Origin: Adiantum capillus-veneris
Lineage: Eukaryota > Streptophyta > Polypodiopsida > Polypodiales > Pteridaceae
Length of the DNA stretch: 64,000 bases
Reading direction: 5' to 3'
Assembly (NCBI GenBank): GCA_014529385.2
Contig: CM043954.1
Span: 94,693,247-94,757,246 of the forward strand
In this document: one piece after another, positions 1 through 11,696 of the stretch
Position numbering within the stretch: position 1 is the stretch's first letter
Layout of the letters: the number at the start of each line of letters is the position of its first letter
The notes under the pieces: generated by a model
What the model saw: only the letters and a program-made list of their open reading frames with translations
Told to the model about the DNA's origin: nothing
Database searches by the model: none
Position numbers and translations under genes: made by a program

Positions 1-217
1 TGCTTGAACTTAATTGTATATCTTAAATACAATAAAAGATTAATCTCTATACTTTTACCATTAATGCTATGCTAACTAGTGTTAAGTCTAATTTACTTTC
101 AGTCTAGTAACGGTTTTTATCTACACTTTCTTTCTATTCATGTTTGAACATAATTATATCTTAAGTACAATAAAAGATTAATCTCTATACATTTACCATT
201 AATGCTATGCTAGCTAA
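1..217. repeat. direct repeat pair, about 77 bp
   Basis: Bases 1-80 and 141-217 are diverged copies of one AT-rich sequence; both contain the run ACAATAAAAGATTAATCTC followed by ATTAATGCTATGCTA. No coding potential is seen. It lies outside the left LTR of the nested block. Confidence 0.7.
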
Positions 218-904
218 TCCTCTATCTTCCCCAACAAATATCTCCAAGGGGGAATCTTGAAGTGAGAAGGGCCACGTCCCCAATGTGAATGGGAGCAAAA
301 ATATCCCAAGGGCACTAAAAAAGAATTGGGTCGTGATTTATTGATGAGTATGCCAATGACTGGGTCTACCTTTGAAGGATCGGAGAAGAGAAGGCAATGG
401 AACAACCTAGAGGTACAAATCTCTCAGTTGTGGAAGAAGAAGGAGGAAGCTAAGAGAGAGGTAGTCCCTTGTTTTGGGGGGAGGGGGGTAGTACGGCTAC
501 CTCTAGATTGTTTAGAGAGCCAAAAAGCATTGAGCATCACATAAAAAGTCCTAGTAGTGTCAAAGTTGTCACTCTCTTGGGATAAGAAATATATTTCACA
601 TTCTTCTACACTGCCACCACCATGTGTACATTTACTGCCCTGTACAATTCCACTACCATGTGTATAACCTTTACTACCCCATACACACATGTGTATTTTC
701 TCCTTATAATCAATAGATGCATGCATGCTAGCCTATTAAAATCTAGACAAATTGGTTTCTAGTGAGGCACAAGAACACTCGATACATTGTGAGTATTACA
801 TAATGCTTCCCAATGTAGAACCTTGACATCCTCTCAAGTTAGCCACGTTTTTAAACATGTATCCTCTTCTTTGAGAGCATGTCTAGCTTTGAAAAAGTGA
901 TAAG
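218..904. other. flanking DNA, no gene seen
   Basis: Only short overlapping ORFs without recognisable domains occur here. This is the left flank of the large nested retrotransposon block. Confidence 0.5.
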
Positions 905-2454
905 TGTCCTAATAATTAATATCTAATTCTCCTAAATGATTTTCTCATGTTAAATTGATCATTTAATATGGGGAAGTACCACGGGAGAAAAGGCTAGAAT
1001 ATTGGTTAAGCTAATAGACCGCCGGCCACAGTAGGGATCCAAAGGAGGTAAAATAGGAATCCAAAGGGGGGAACCATCTTGAAAAGAGAAATTTGCAACA
1101 ATGGGCTTCAAAGACCCTAAGGTTCATCCCATTAAGACTTCCAAAATGCTAAGGTTCCAAAATTCAAAGGCTAGATCCAATGGTCAAACTCTAGGTAATG
1201 TTGAATCCTTATGTGAAGACCAAAAAGTCTCCACATATCCCTAGATAGGAGGGGGCAAGCCCTTTAAAGGGGATGAGAATACTCAAAGGGAATAGGGGAC
1301 ACATGTTAGCTCCCTAGCCCAATTGCCCCCAAGGTGCATTCAAATCCTATTGGATGGCCATAGAGGTGGACCAATGAGAATTAGGGTAGAGTAAATCTAG
1401 TTTAATTCATTTAAAAACACTTGATAAAATAAACAATCAAAATTAAGCTCTCTAGAAGACTATTGGATAGTCTCCCAAGGGGTCCAATGAGCATTCGGCA
1501 GCCCAATGGCTTGCTTGATTCCTATTGGCCAGAAGACTACGGGTTCCAATGAGAGTTGAGTTGCAATATTCAATTAACTAAATCTCTCACAAAAGGGGAA
1601 AGGGGGACACATGTCACAAGGTTATCACTTATGCTTCTTAATTATTATTGGCTAAGCTTTGTAGGGTCCAATTAGGTGCCAACATCAATAACAATCAAGA
1701 GGGGTCGAACAAGAGAGAGGGAAGGATGATTTTGGCAAGGCATTATCACACACACTCACACAATCTAATGTGTGAAGCAAATAAGACTCTCTATCCTTCT
1801 TAATCTTTGATGGAAAGCTTATCATCTACTCCAAGCTTGTGAGAAGGGAGGCCTACACCAACAACTCTTGGCTTTGTGACGCAAATCCAACCAAGAGCCA
1901 AGCTCCAATGCATGATCATCTCCTCTATCATGATAATTACTAAGCTATCATGAGTGATTATGTGAGGAAATATACTTCTTTCTCGTAAGAATACTCCTTC
2001 TTCCTCTCAATCTACTCTCATACCCCACTAGCTCTCACCATCTTCAAAGGTGTGTGAGATCTTGGGTCTGAGACCGTGAGGGAATTGATGTTCTATTTTA
2101 TAAGTGTGAGCTAGGTGCATGAACCTTCCATCTTTATTGCACCACCAAGTTATTTAAGGAACACAAAGTATTGTATTGAAAAATCTCTCCCTTGATGGGG
2201 GAAAGCTATAATACAAAGCCTTTTGGAGGGGGGACTAGATCCATGTAAATCCAGTCCTCAACGGTTGTTGATAGCTTAATTTCTCTCTCTGTTGAAGTAT
2301 TTTTGATGCCTATCTTGCTAGGTGTTATGATTTTTTTTGCTCTCTGCATCCAAGCACTCTTTCTATGCTCATTAGGAATCTATATTAATGGAATTCTCAC
2401 TATGTTTATGCTATTTTCCAGTACACACAAGTTACTAGGCCATTAAATGTTACA
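905..2454 (+). repeat. E1 5' LTR
   Basis: It starts TGTCCTAATAATTAATATC and ends CATTAAATGTTACA, and is collinear with 30786-32386. It contains an internal polypurine patch (AAAGGGGGG near 1065) that is expanded to 32 G in the partner LTR. No ORF of note. Confidence 0.88.
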
Positions 2455-2480
2455 TCGCTATTAGAGCACAAGGTTCCTCT
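2455..2480 (+). promoter_or_regulatory. E1 primer binding site
   Basis: Directly after the LTR, GCTATTAGAGCACAAGGTTC resembles the plant initiator tRNA-Met PBS (TGGTATCAGAGC core), with degeneracy. Its position fixes the 5' LTR end. Confidence 0.55.
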
Positions 2481-2849
2481 TTTCTTGCTGAAGAAGGGAG
2501 GTCCTCAAGCTAACTATAAATTGTTGGTATTATTAATTGCAATTGATTAAGTAGAATAGGGATTTTCTAGCCTTGTAGTGCACTTGCTTCGTGCAGATAA
2601 CGTTGCATCATCGTTGAGAGCTATGGTCTTAATAGTGGAGTCCTATGGGGCTTGCCTACGGCTTAACCACTATTGAGCTATTAAAAGCTTGATAGGAGCC
2701 GGTACTCTTTTGATGTTGAAATACCCTCTCTTCTATTCCTTGCAACAATTAATAATATTCGAGCCACGTGTACATGAGCTTGAGTGCTTTTTAAAAGGGG
2801 TAAAGAGAAGTAGAAACCAGCGATTGAAGTACCAAAGTACACCTAAAAG
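2481..2849 (+). other. E1 leader, no ORF
   Basis: Untranslated leader between the primer binding site and the gag remnant; nothing else recognised. Confidence 0.5.
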
Positions 2850-4446
2850 TTGTTAGAATGGATGACAATAATAAAGAGAGTGAAATTAATGTTGATAGCT
2901 ATGGCTACTAATGATGTCCCTATGCTTGTTAACTACCTTGTTTCTAGGCTTCAAAAAGCCATGGAAAATCCATCCCTCCAAAGTGAAATGCAATGGCAAC
3001 TTCGTGGTCATAAGATTCTCCACACTCCCCACCAAGAAGAGAGAGTACCTAGGAAGCCTCCTTGTGAGACTTACAAAAGAGGCCTCTCTCCAATTCGGGA
3101 AGAAGAAGATGATCCGTACAAAGGGCTCAAAAATCTACTACTTGATGACACATCTCCTTACCAAAGGAGAGCTCAAGAGCCCCCATCAAAAGAACAGGAA
3201 AGAAGTGAGTCTCCTGCCACCTCGGCGAAGATGGATCCACGAAGACGGCATGCAAAATGCTCTCCATCACCCCTTAAACAGAGAAGACCATCGCACACTT
3301 CTCCACACCATAATTCAAAGAGGGATGATAGAAAACAAGAGAAGAAAAAGGCAAGAAAGAGGTCATCGTCTTCTCCATCTTCTTCATCCTCTTCCTCTTA
3401 TGAAGAAAGTAATGGTGCAGACAAGGAGGACCAAGGAAAGTAAAAGGCGAGAAAGAGGTCACTCTCTTCTCCATCCTCCTCAAATTATTTCTCCTCTGAA
3501 GAAAGTGATGGTGCAACTTTCGAACCACCAAAAAGAAGAGGCCATAGGAAATCATATGCCACGTGGAAGAGGCCATCCAAGCTCAAAAAGTTTAAAGAGG
3601 GAGGAAAGAGCATCTCTTTCCTTACCTATATGGCACCTTTGGTGCTACGGACAAAGTTTTGGCCTTCATTCAACAATTTGATGCAGTGTTTGGAGATGAG
3701 GGCTTCATGGAATCCTCTAAGCTACTTCATGTAGCTATGCATTTTCAAAAGTTTGCCAAGGAATGGTGGTCTAGCCTACGGGAAAACGGTGAAGCTCCAC
3801 GAACATAGAAAGCTTTAAGAGCTTCCATCATGAAGTGGTTTTTGGCTACCGATGCCAAAGACAAAGTACTCACCGAATGGCGAAACTTGAAGCTCTCTCC
3901 CTATGAATCTACTCACAAATGTGTAGACAAGTCTTGGGACTTACATCTCAAAGACACTATCTTCAAAAAGATGGATTTTGGAGAGCAAAAACAACAATTT
4001 TGTGTAGGTCTAAATAAAGATATGGTGGAGTATGTCAACTCCCAAAGGACATGCACCATATCTGCGGTCATACACCATACCATGGTGGCTTCACAAATTA
4101 ATTTCCAACAAGGGGCTAAGAGAAATCTTAAGCCCACGGAGAACAAGAACCATAACAATGAGCCTAAGGGGAAGAACAATGTCCAAAAGTCTCTTAAAGG
4201 CAACACCAACAAAAACAAAGCGAAGGAGAAGGGAGTTTATAAAGGCAAAAATAAACTCTCTCTTGAAGAGCTTGAGCTTTATCATAAAGATAACCGTTGT
4301 TCAAGTGCAGGGAGCAAGGGCATGCTTATCGTGCTTACCCCCACAATAATACACAAAATGGGCCTCCTAGAGCTACCTTGGTCAAAATCCAAGAAGAAGA
4401 TGCTCACCACAAAGGATATCCTCTATGACATGCTTGAGGAAAGGTA
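2850..4446 (+). pseudogene. E1 gag remnant
   Basis: Fragments in several frames (2850-3443, about 3600-3830, 3830-4446). The first part is very rich in Ser, Lys, Arg and Glu, ending in a poly-Ser tract with acidic patches. The second part reads like a Ty3 gag core (positions 3830-4110: residues such as EWRNLKLSPYEST and MVEYVNSQRT), followed by a Lys/Asn-rich basic stretch. Frameshifts separate the pieces, so no intact gag protein exists. The downstream neighbour is the E1 protease. Confidence 0.65.
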
Positions 4447-4914
4447 AGAGAACATGATGCTTTTATTCTCTTTGACCCTGGTTCTACTCACAATTTCATA
4501 TCCACAGAGTTGGCCACTAAGCTAGGCATCCAAGTCTATGAGATGGGAGATTTCCTACCCGCTGATGGTGCTTTCAAGGGGAAAGAAGCTTCAGTCACTC
4601 CCTTAATTGGGAAATTGAGGCTCCATGTCCAATGCTATATGGACAAAGAGGGCTTCTTTATCTCTCCTCTCAAGCATGAGGATGTAATGCTAGGGGCACC
4701 ATGGTTTGATCGCATGGCTGCCAATGTTAAACTCCCTAAAAGGCAAATCTACTTTAGGTTCACGGAGAAAGATATGTACATAGATGCTAAGGATCTAGGT
4801 AACACCATACCCATTGTACATACACAATCTTTCAATAAGTCAATAAAGAGCTCTATTTTTGTGTACATGGTTTTTGTAAAAGATTCTCAAAATGAACATA
4901 ATGCTTTAGCAAAA
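4447..4914 (+). pseudogene. E1 retropepsin-like aspartic protease
   Basis: Translation just upstream of and through 4510-4914 gives an aspartic protease. The catalytic signature reads FDPGSTHNFIS (D-P-G-S in place of the D-S/T-G form, usual for plant Ty3 elements). About 90 residues later comes the second-half motif VMLGAPWFDRM (I/V-L-G-x-x-W). It would cut the Gag-Pol polyprotein. The stop before 4447 and the stop at 4915 show the polyprotein frame is broken. Confidence 0.75.
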
Positions 4915-5371
4915 TAAAACATAAACAAGCACAAGGAATTAGAACTATCCAATTTTCTCAAGGGATTTCAATATTTTTTTATTGAGGACACCCCTTGTGA
5001 ACTACCTCCTAAACGAGGCAATGATGACCATGCAATCGAACTTTTTCCAGGAAGTTCACCACCTAATAAACCTCCTTGTAGAGTTTCTCAAGCTCAACAA
5101 GACAAGATTATGCAGCAAGTGCATGCGTTAGTTGAGAAGGGCATGGTATGGCGTAGCTCATCTCCATTTTGTTCACCCGTGTTATTAGTGCAAAAGAAAG
5201 ACGACACATATCGTATGTTTGTCGACTATAGATCACTAAATAGGATCACTATCAAGAATAGGTTTCCCGTTCCATGGGTAGAAGACCTATTTGATAAGCT
5301 GTAAGGGTCGACCTATTTCAGTAGGATTGACCTAAAAAGTGGCTACCATTAAATAAGGATAGTTGATCAAG
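4915..5371 (+). pseudogene. E1 reverse transcriptase, N-terminal half
   Basis: Fragments match the fingers of Ty3 reverse transcriptase: MVWRSSSPFCSPVLLVQKKD, then MFVDYRSLNRITIKNRFP (5215-5272), then after a stop YFSRIDLKSGYH (about 5310-5350). The sequence ends at VDQ, where E2 inserted, and resumes at 28030 as DIVKT. The TCAAG bases at the break are E2's target duplication. Confidence 0.8.
5367..5371. repeat. E2 target site duplication, left copy
   Basis: TCAAG directly precedes the E2 5' LTR and is repeated at 28030-28034 directly after the E2 3' LTR. Removing one copy plus E2 restores the E1 reverse transcriptase frame. Confidence 0.9.
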
Positions 5372-5494
5372 TGTAAGGACATGGGTCCTATGGGCAAGGC
5401 CACCGACACAGACGGACAGTGTGTATGCTAGGGGGAGGCTATAAGATAGCACGGTTGGGTGGAGACTAGCACACACATTACCACCACCCTTTCA
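5372..5494 (+). repeat. E2 5' LTR, 123 bp
   Basis: Starts TGTAAGGACATGGGTCC and ends CACCACCCTTTCA; matches 27904-28029 nearly base for base. Confidence 0.9.
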
Positions 5495-5495
5495 C

Positions 5496-5513
5496 TGGTA
5501 TCCGAGCTATTTT
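5496..5513 (+). promoter_or_regulatory. E2 primer binding site
   Basis: TGGTATCCGAGCTATT lies one base after the 5' LTR. It differs by one base in its first twelve from the common tRNA-Met PBS core TGGTATCAGAGC. Confidence 0.75.
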
Positions 5514-5989
5514 TTGGAGGAGGCTAAAAGCGGCTTGCATGTGCGAGCGATCCTGTGTTTCTCTCCCACGTTCCACTAACAGTGACGTCTCCTCTGTGCA
5601 GCAAAAAGAAGGCAGACACAGTTTTTTGTGCAAGCAGCCTGTGGACAGACAGCGAGACAGGCAGCCGCGGCCGCCCCACCTACGCCCCCCATAGAGCACG
5701 ACTATGGCGGGCGACCAAGGAACACTCGACCAACAACTCGACGGCACCAAGTCTCCGAAGGCTTCTGTTGGCGCCGTTGGCTGCATGCATAGGAAGGCCC
5801 ACTTAACCCTTGCATGAAGGAGGGTTGAACCCACCCAATGAGGGTAATAGGCCAACACTTTACCATCAACCTACTGGCCCTTGTTGTGTGTAACAAGGAA
5901 AGATAGTATACTTGTGTTGAAAGGAAAACCTTCTCTAATTATGTTGAGCTCTATCTAACTTTTTATTTTCAAAGTCTATAGTTCTTCCC
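5514..5989. other. E2 leader with a tRNA-like (SINE head) relic on the minus strand
   Basis: No coding region. On the minus strand, 5885-5815 contains an A-box-like TAGGTTGATGG and, about 40 nt later, a B-box-like GGGTTCAACCC, the spacing of a tRNA-derived RNA polymerase III promoter. It could be a decayed SINE or a chance match. The rest is GC-rich and otherwise featureless. Confidence 0.3.
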
Positions 5990-6343
5990 TCGTGGAGAAT
6001 ACCACACCAATTGCTTTATCACAGTGCTAGAGGATATGTACGCTCTGTGCTAGAGGATATGCTACGAGCGTACTCTAGCAAGAAGAAAACCAATTGGGAA
6101 GACTACTTACCTATATTGGAATTTTCTTATAATAGTTCAAAGCATGCGACTGCAAGGTTTAGCCCATTAATGCTTTTGTATGGATTTCAACCTAGATCAC
6201 CGGTTACGGTGGGGTTGGCTAAGGAGAAGATACAACAAGCGAAGGATTTTCTCCAAGACCACTTTGACATGCTTCGAGTTGCTAGATAGACTGTTAAGCA
6301 AGCTCAAGATCAATATAAGAAGTACGCAGATGAGAATCGACGT
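5990..6343 (+). pseudogene. E2 integrase fragment, C-terminal part
   Basis: The frame at 6011-6285 encodes the end of a Ty3 integrase core (WEDYLPILEFSYNSSKHA, then SPLMLLYGFQPRSPV). Reading continues, with frame changes, to ADENRR, where E3 inserted. Across the insertion at 27437 the text resumes as LATFKEGDKVFLKV, which is the expected next segment. Confidence 0.8.
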
Positions 6344-8398
6344 TGGTACAGCCAAAGAGTATCGACTCTACAAGGTGGCATGGATAGATATGTGCAGGCT
6401 AGCAAAAGCTTGGCAAAAGGTTGGAGCAACTAGGAAGATCATGCGCTGACAAGCAGCAGCGGTAATGTATGCCTAATGTGGTCTATAGGCCAAGGAAGGC
6501 TCCATGAAGGGCTAATTGGGGAAGCAAATGAAGGAGATGCAAAGTGGTGCTTTTTGGTCTAGTAATGTAGAGCTTGAAGTTTTGAAGGAGCAGGTCCAAA
6601 CGGCTCATCAAACTGAGCTACGGAGCCCAAGTTATTCAAGGTTAAAGGTTCAGGGTGTTGCAGATTTTTGCTGGATAGGGTAGCTATGGACAAGTGTCCT
6701 GGGAAGGTGGCAAAGGATATATGTGTAGTGCTCAAGCTATGGAGCATACCTGTCTTCTTGAATTGCAAATCGGAGCTCGGGTTAGAAAGATATAATCAAT
6801 TGAAGTTTTTACGGGAGCCAGTTCTAAGCCCACATGCCTTCATTAGGAAATGCACCATCTGGTGGTTTCATGATCTTTGCCACATGTTTGGTACATAGTA
6901 TGCAGTGTATGTTGCTAACAAGAAGTGACTGCACGTCAAACGAAGTCCGGAGCGGGGAGATACTAGAGTCGGAAGATGAGGTACACTTATCCAGATTGGA
7001 TTGTAGATGATTTGATCAGCTCTTTGCAGCCTCAATTCGATTGATTGGAGAACTAAAAAAAGAATGAAGTCGTATGGGTTTATAGTCGACAACATGGAGT
7101 CATGCCCGGGCTTTGCAGTTTGGCAACCCGACACTACAGTCATAAATGGCAGGCCTTGCAAACTGGAGGCAAGAAGATTTTGGTTAAAGATGGTTTTCAT
7201 TGTTTTTCAAAAGCCTTAAACGGCTGGAGTATGGTGGTACTACCACATGGCCCTGCAAAAACCCACATGGGGGAGCCGGCTACTGAAGGCTAGACTACAT
7301 GTCCTGGCTCGTGGCCATTCAAAAGGCATCAAAAGGGGAGAGGAGCTCCCGTGTGGCACGAGCTATGGAGGAAGCGTCTGGCGGAGCTATTGGCGTTGTG
7401 ACTGGCAGTGCGGGGCTAAGCCTGGGAGGTTTTGGCGGGTAGTGGTGGCTATTGCGCAATGGGCGCGCCCTTCATTGATGGTCTGATGCTTTGCGATAGT
7501 GATGATGTGGCGGTGCCAATAGGGGCACGTGCCCACGGCCATTGAAACACCGATTTTTGAAGAAGACCTCCCCCCCCCCCCAATAGCGACATCGCTATTG
7601 CTTGGGAGGGGATGGTTTGCCCAAAACAGGGGATGTGTCCCATGGTAGAGAGAGGATAAATTTGAGGAATTTCAGGGGATTAAAATGCCACAAGATGCAG
7701 TGAAAAGGAGAAAGAAAGAGAATGTCCAAGGGGAATCCAAGTGTAAAGTTGACAAATTGAGTGGACAAGGCAAACTGGGCACCATGCAGATACCCACACA
7801 CCAAGAAAATGCCAAGGGGTAGCCATGCAATGGAAATTTCTAAAGGAAGCTCAAGTTTAGTTGTACGAGCTGGATAGCTCATGTTTTTTTTCATTTTTAT
7901 CCTTAGCCAAGCCTTATAAAAAGAGAGAGGAATGATTTTTCAGGGGCTTTTTTGCCAGAGGGAGTGATCGAAGGTTTTCAAGCATGTGTATTGCAAAGCT
8001 TGCCATTGGAATTGCATACTCCCCTATGCAATAATACCAAATATTTGCCCCTACTTCTTGTGTTGCTTCTCCCCATCCCCCTCCTTTTCCCTTGCTTTTT
8101 GTGTAGTTGCCGGTGTTTGCAAAGGGTTTGCCTGCAACTTGAAGGGTGCTACTAAGAGGGTAGAATTGGGGTGTTTTGTGAGTCGGAAAGGGTGAGTTGA
8201 GCAGTATGGGTGTGTTTATGTTGAAGGGTGTTTCTTGCAAGGTGTGAGGTGGTCGTTCGGTATGCTAAAGTGGAATTATTGGTGCAAATTAGCCAATTTG
8301 AAGGTGTTATTAGAGAGGTTAGGGGTGATGTGGAATCCCTGAGCTATAGAGAGGCAAAAAAAATTTGTGCTGGGTGTGTTCCCTATTCCCCCTCTCCA
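6344..8398 (+). repeat. E3 5' LTR, about 2.05 kb
   Basis: Collinear with 13721-15189 followed by 26878-27432. A stretch of about 35 bp near 6446-6488 is absent from the 3' copy. It supplies the uninterrupted reference for the T1 insertion site (GAAGCTCAAGTTTAGTTG near 7845). Confidence 0.85.
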
Positions 8399-8403
8399 TC
8401 TTG

Positions 8404-8423
8404 TGGAGCCCCCATGGAGGAGC
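8404..8423 (+). promoter_or_regulatory. E3 primer binding site, unusual
   Basis: Five bases after the LTR end comes TGGAGCCCCCATGGAGG. Elements E6 and E7 have TGGCACCCCCACGGAG and TGGTGCCCCCACGGAG in the same place with the same short spacer. This supports a shared, not commonly listed primer tRNA. Confidence 0.5.
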
Positions 8424-8459
8424 AACTGATGGCTCGACGTTGTTGATCAAAGATGGTTG

Positions 8460-9430
8460 TTTCCATCAAGGAGAGATGGAAGCACATAGTTATGGACCAG
8501 TTTTCACCAGAGAATAAGATCCGGAAGAGTGGATGGCCGATGTTGAGTTGTATATGCTATCACTACACATGCCAAATGAAGATAGCAAAATGCAAACGAT
8601 TCCTCTGTTGATGCGGGGAAGAGCAAAGACATGGTTCTATGCTTTGGAAGGAGAGCCAAGACTTATGTGGCCGACATTGCGGCCCGTTTTCTACAGGATT
8701 TTGAAAAAAGGTATCTCGTATCAATTTGGATGCAAGGTTGAAAAATTTGAAGCAGGATGTGAATGAGGAATTTGGTGTCTTCCTCGTCCGCTTCGAAGAG
8801 TTCTGGAGGGACTTTGCAGTGGCCATGCGGTTGGTCAATGGTGTTGAGTACTTTAAATTGGAAAAGTTTATGGTTTGTTTGCATCCCAAAGTTCGTGAAA
8901 AGGTGGATGTTGACGGCCCAAAGAATTACAATGGGGCTGTTGCTATTGCACGGTCTAAGAGCCGGAAAATAAAGAAGAAGATTGAGCAAGGTGCGCTGGG
9001 GTACGAAGAGATGGTTCCCAATCCGACTTCAAATCCGAGAGAAGAATTTCAAGTGGAGAATTAGCCCAATCGAAGGGTAGCAACCATTCCTCAACAATGG
9101 GTACGTACAGTTCAAGATTTGTTTGAGAAAATGCAAGAGTTTTGTTTAAGTGTTATGGATAGAGGTCAAGCAAGGACAGGAAGAGGCAGGGCTAGGTGAT
9201 TACATGGCAGGCGTTACAATTGCGGAGAGGAGGGTCACTATGCTCCAGATTTACCTCACCCACCAAGGGAAAGGGGCGGCATATATCCTCTGTTTGGTCA
9301 AGGCAGGGGACATGTACAGTTTAATGGACAAAGGGACCAGCAAGCAATGGAAAACCAAGCACAGGTGGCTCCATAAGGTAATGATGAATGACAAAAGGTT
9401 AACATTATTGGTGTTGACAGGCAAGAGGTT
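8460..9430 (+). pseudogene. E3 gag remnant
   Basis: Fragments 8533-8766 (LLMRGRAKTWFYALEG) and 8726-9061 (EEFGVFLVRFEEFWRDFA; YNGAVAIARSKSRKIKK) form a Ty3 gag core in two frames. A damaged zinc knuckle (RRYNCGEEGHYAP) follows near 9207-9250. Stops and frameshifts break it. Confidence 0.7.
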
Positions 9431-9436
9431 GATATT

Positions 9437-10141
9437 ATGGCCAACAAAAGAGCACGAGGTGAAAGAGAGACTGAGACGAAATGTGAAACTAGAGCAAAGA
9501 AGGGGAAAGAAAAGGTGAATGAAGGTAGAGGGCAGTCAGAGCCAAGCAGAAGAAGACGAAGACAAAGAATTACTCAAAAGTATTTTCAGTTGGGGCGCGG
9601 TAATCCAGAGTATGATCTGGTAAGAGATGTTCAAAATCAAAAGGCTAACATCACTTTTGGGCAACTGCTTGCATTAAACCCTAAGTTAACAAGGAAGTGG
9701 TCAACCAATGTCAGTACGAGGCTTCCTCGAGTGGGAGGAGATGTGCATGCGGTACAAAATCTATCCTTAAGGGTGGGGAGTTCGATCGATGTGCTTCCAG
9801 TGGTGGACGTTTTTCTTGAGAAGAAGAAGCACTTTCAAGCCTACATTGATGGTGGTGTCCACGTCTGTGTGATTACTGAATCTACTATGAGGGATATTGC
9901 TGTTGTCGGGTCCAATGTGCGAATGAGGATGGCCAACCATGCCAAAGCTCGGTGTTTAGGAGTGGCTCACGATGTGAAGTTAAAGGTTATGGGGGTTGAA
10001 TGCTTAATCGATTTTTTTGTCATGAAAGCGGGAGAAAACGCTTATCCAATTATATTGGGGAGACCATGGTTGTTGGCAATTGGAGCCAAGCAAGATTGGG
10101 AGACAGGGGTCTTTACTTTGTCGGATCAAGAAAATGTAGGA
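9437..10141 (+). CDS. E3 protease region (partial Gag-Pol)
   Basis: A 234-residue open stretch. A Lys/Arg-rich start is followed by the retropepsin-like fold. The active site is YIDGGVHVCVITES (D-G-G, typical of the Tat branch). About 80 residues later comes YPIILGRPWLLAIGAKQDWE, the conserved I-L-G-R-P-W strand. E6 has the same pair of motifs (VDGGAQICVITHS and YPIILGRPWL), showing the families are related. It processes the element's polyprotein. It is cut off from gag and reverse transcriptase by stops. Confidence 0.75.
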
Positions 10142-10150
10142 TAGATTAAG

Positions 10151-11290
10151 TTGGATCTAAAGACCAAGGAGAGCCATTTTCATCCATCAGCTGAGGGAGA
10201 TAATCGAGACTTCAGCACAAGCTATCAGTATGAAATTGAGTCTACTTATGATGAAGGGTTGAGAAATGTTGAAGAGGAGGAGAGTGAAGAGGATTTATTG
10301 AAGCTAGATACAGATTTATTCGGAGTCACAATAGACTCTACCATTGCAAGAAAAGGTATGCAAACTCCTGTTTGTAGTCTGAAGGCTAAAGAGGTGGAAG
10401 ATATGCTAGGTACAGATTAACAAAGCAGGAGAAGGAAGGTTATATGGACCTCTATGCATCCTATCCCGACCTATTTGCGACAGAGTATAAAGATCTGAGG
10501 GGAGATAAAGGAGTGGAGCATCAAATCCTACTTAAAGAAGGATACAGGCCAAAACCACAAAAGCTCAGGAGGTTGGGAGATATTCAGAAGGAGGCTCTAT
10601 GGAAAGAGATCAACAAGTTGCTCGGCGGCAGGTATTATATATCTAGTGAAAGAGTGAGTGGGTTTCTCCTATTTTCATTACCCCAAAGAAAAATGGAAAA
10701 TGGCGAGTATGTGTAGACTATAAGACTTTGAATGCTGCGACGAAGCAGAATCATTACCTTCTGCTCTTCCAGGATGAGATTTTAAACCAGGTTGCCAGAC
10801 ATGAATGTTATTCCATTATGGATGGTTTTTCAATATATTTTCAGATTGGTAATGCTTTGGAGGACCAGTTAAAGACTACCTTCATTTCTCCATGGGGTAC
10901 CTACCGTAGGATTCCTTTTGGACTGGTGAATGCGTATGCGACATTTCAAGATTGGATGAACAAGGTGTTTGGGCCATACTTGGGTAAGTTTATCAGAGTG
11001 TTTATGGATGATATTGATTGCTATAGTTCCAGGGTAGAACGTTTGTCCAAGTTGAGGCTATGTTTTCAAAGGCTAGATGAAGAAGGAGGTCAATTGAATC
11101 CGAAGAAGTGCAAGCTAGAATAACCAAGGGCTCAGTTGTTGGGTCATGTGGTATCACAGAACAGAATAGAAGAGGACCCAGATAAGGTGAAGGCATTGGT
11201 TCTTATGGAGCTTCCAACCAGTGCAACGAGATTGGCATCGTTCATGCATAAGTTGAAGTATTTATCCCACTTCTTTTGGATGTTGTCTCA
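10151..11290 (+). pseudogene. E3 reverse transcriptase
   Basis: An acidic linker (10151-10417) leads to reverse transcriptase fragments: LFATEYKDLRGDKGVEHQIL and the thumb-side KPQKLRRLG (10444-10620), then CYSIMDGFSIYFQIGNALED and TYRRIPFGLVNAYATFQDWM (10800-10960). The catalytic box is FMDDIDCYS (11000-11025), i.e. the F/Y-x-D-D metal site. At least two frameshifts and a stop are present. Confidence 0.8.
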
Positions 11291-11294
11291 ATAT

Positions 11295-11693
11295 GTATAA
11301 CCTCTTCAGAAAAGGGCTCAACAGGTGCATGGATTTCAATGGGATGAGGAAGCTCAAGAGGCATTTGACAAAGTGAAAGGTGTTCTATGTCAGATACCTA
11401 CAGTGTGTCCTCCTAACCATGAGGATGATTTTTATGTTTCTATGATGGTGGGAACGGTGGCTATTGGAGCAGTATTGCTACAAAAGGTGGGGAGAAGTTA
11501 TAAGCCTATTTACTTCGAAAGCAGGGTCATTAGTCCAAGGGAAGCTACTTATACGGAGGTGGAACAATGGGTGATGGCTTTGGTCTTTGCCTGCAAAAAG
11601 CTCAAAGTGTATTTGATTGTTCAAAAATTTTATGTGTTGACTGCTAACAATCTTTTACCTAAAATGGTGCTACACTTGAAGCCAGGGAAGTGA
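11295..11693 (+). pseudogene. E3 first (Ty3-type) RNase H
   Basis: FQWDEEAQEAFDKVKGVL is followed by the degenerate Ty3 RNase H core: FYVSMMVGTVAIGAVLLQ, YFESRVISPREATYTEVEQW, then VLTANNLLPKM. The usual catalytic Asp positions are altered (V-S-M-M in place of D-A-S; T-A-N in place of T-D-H). It is inactive-looking, as expected when a second RNase H is present. Confidence 0.7.
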
Positions 11694-11696
11694 ATC

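Noticed and set aside
5815-5885. Functional tRNA gene on the minus strand
   Set aside because: Box-like motifs are present, but no cloverleaf with a closed acceptor stem could be drawn.
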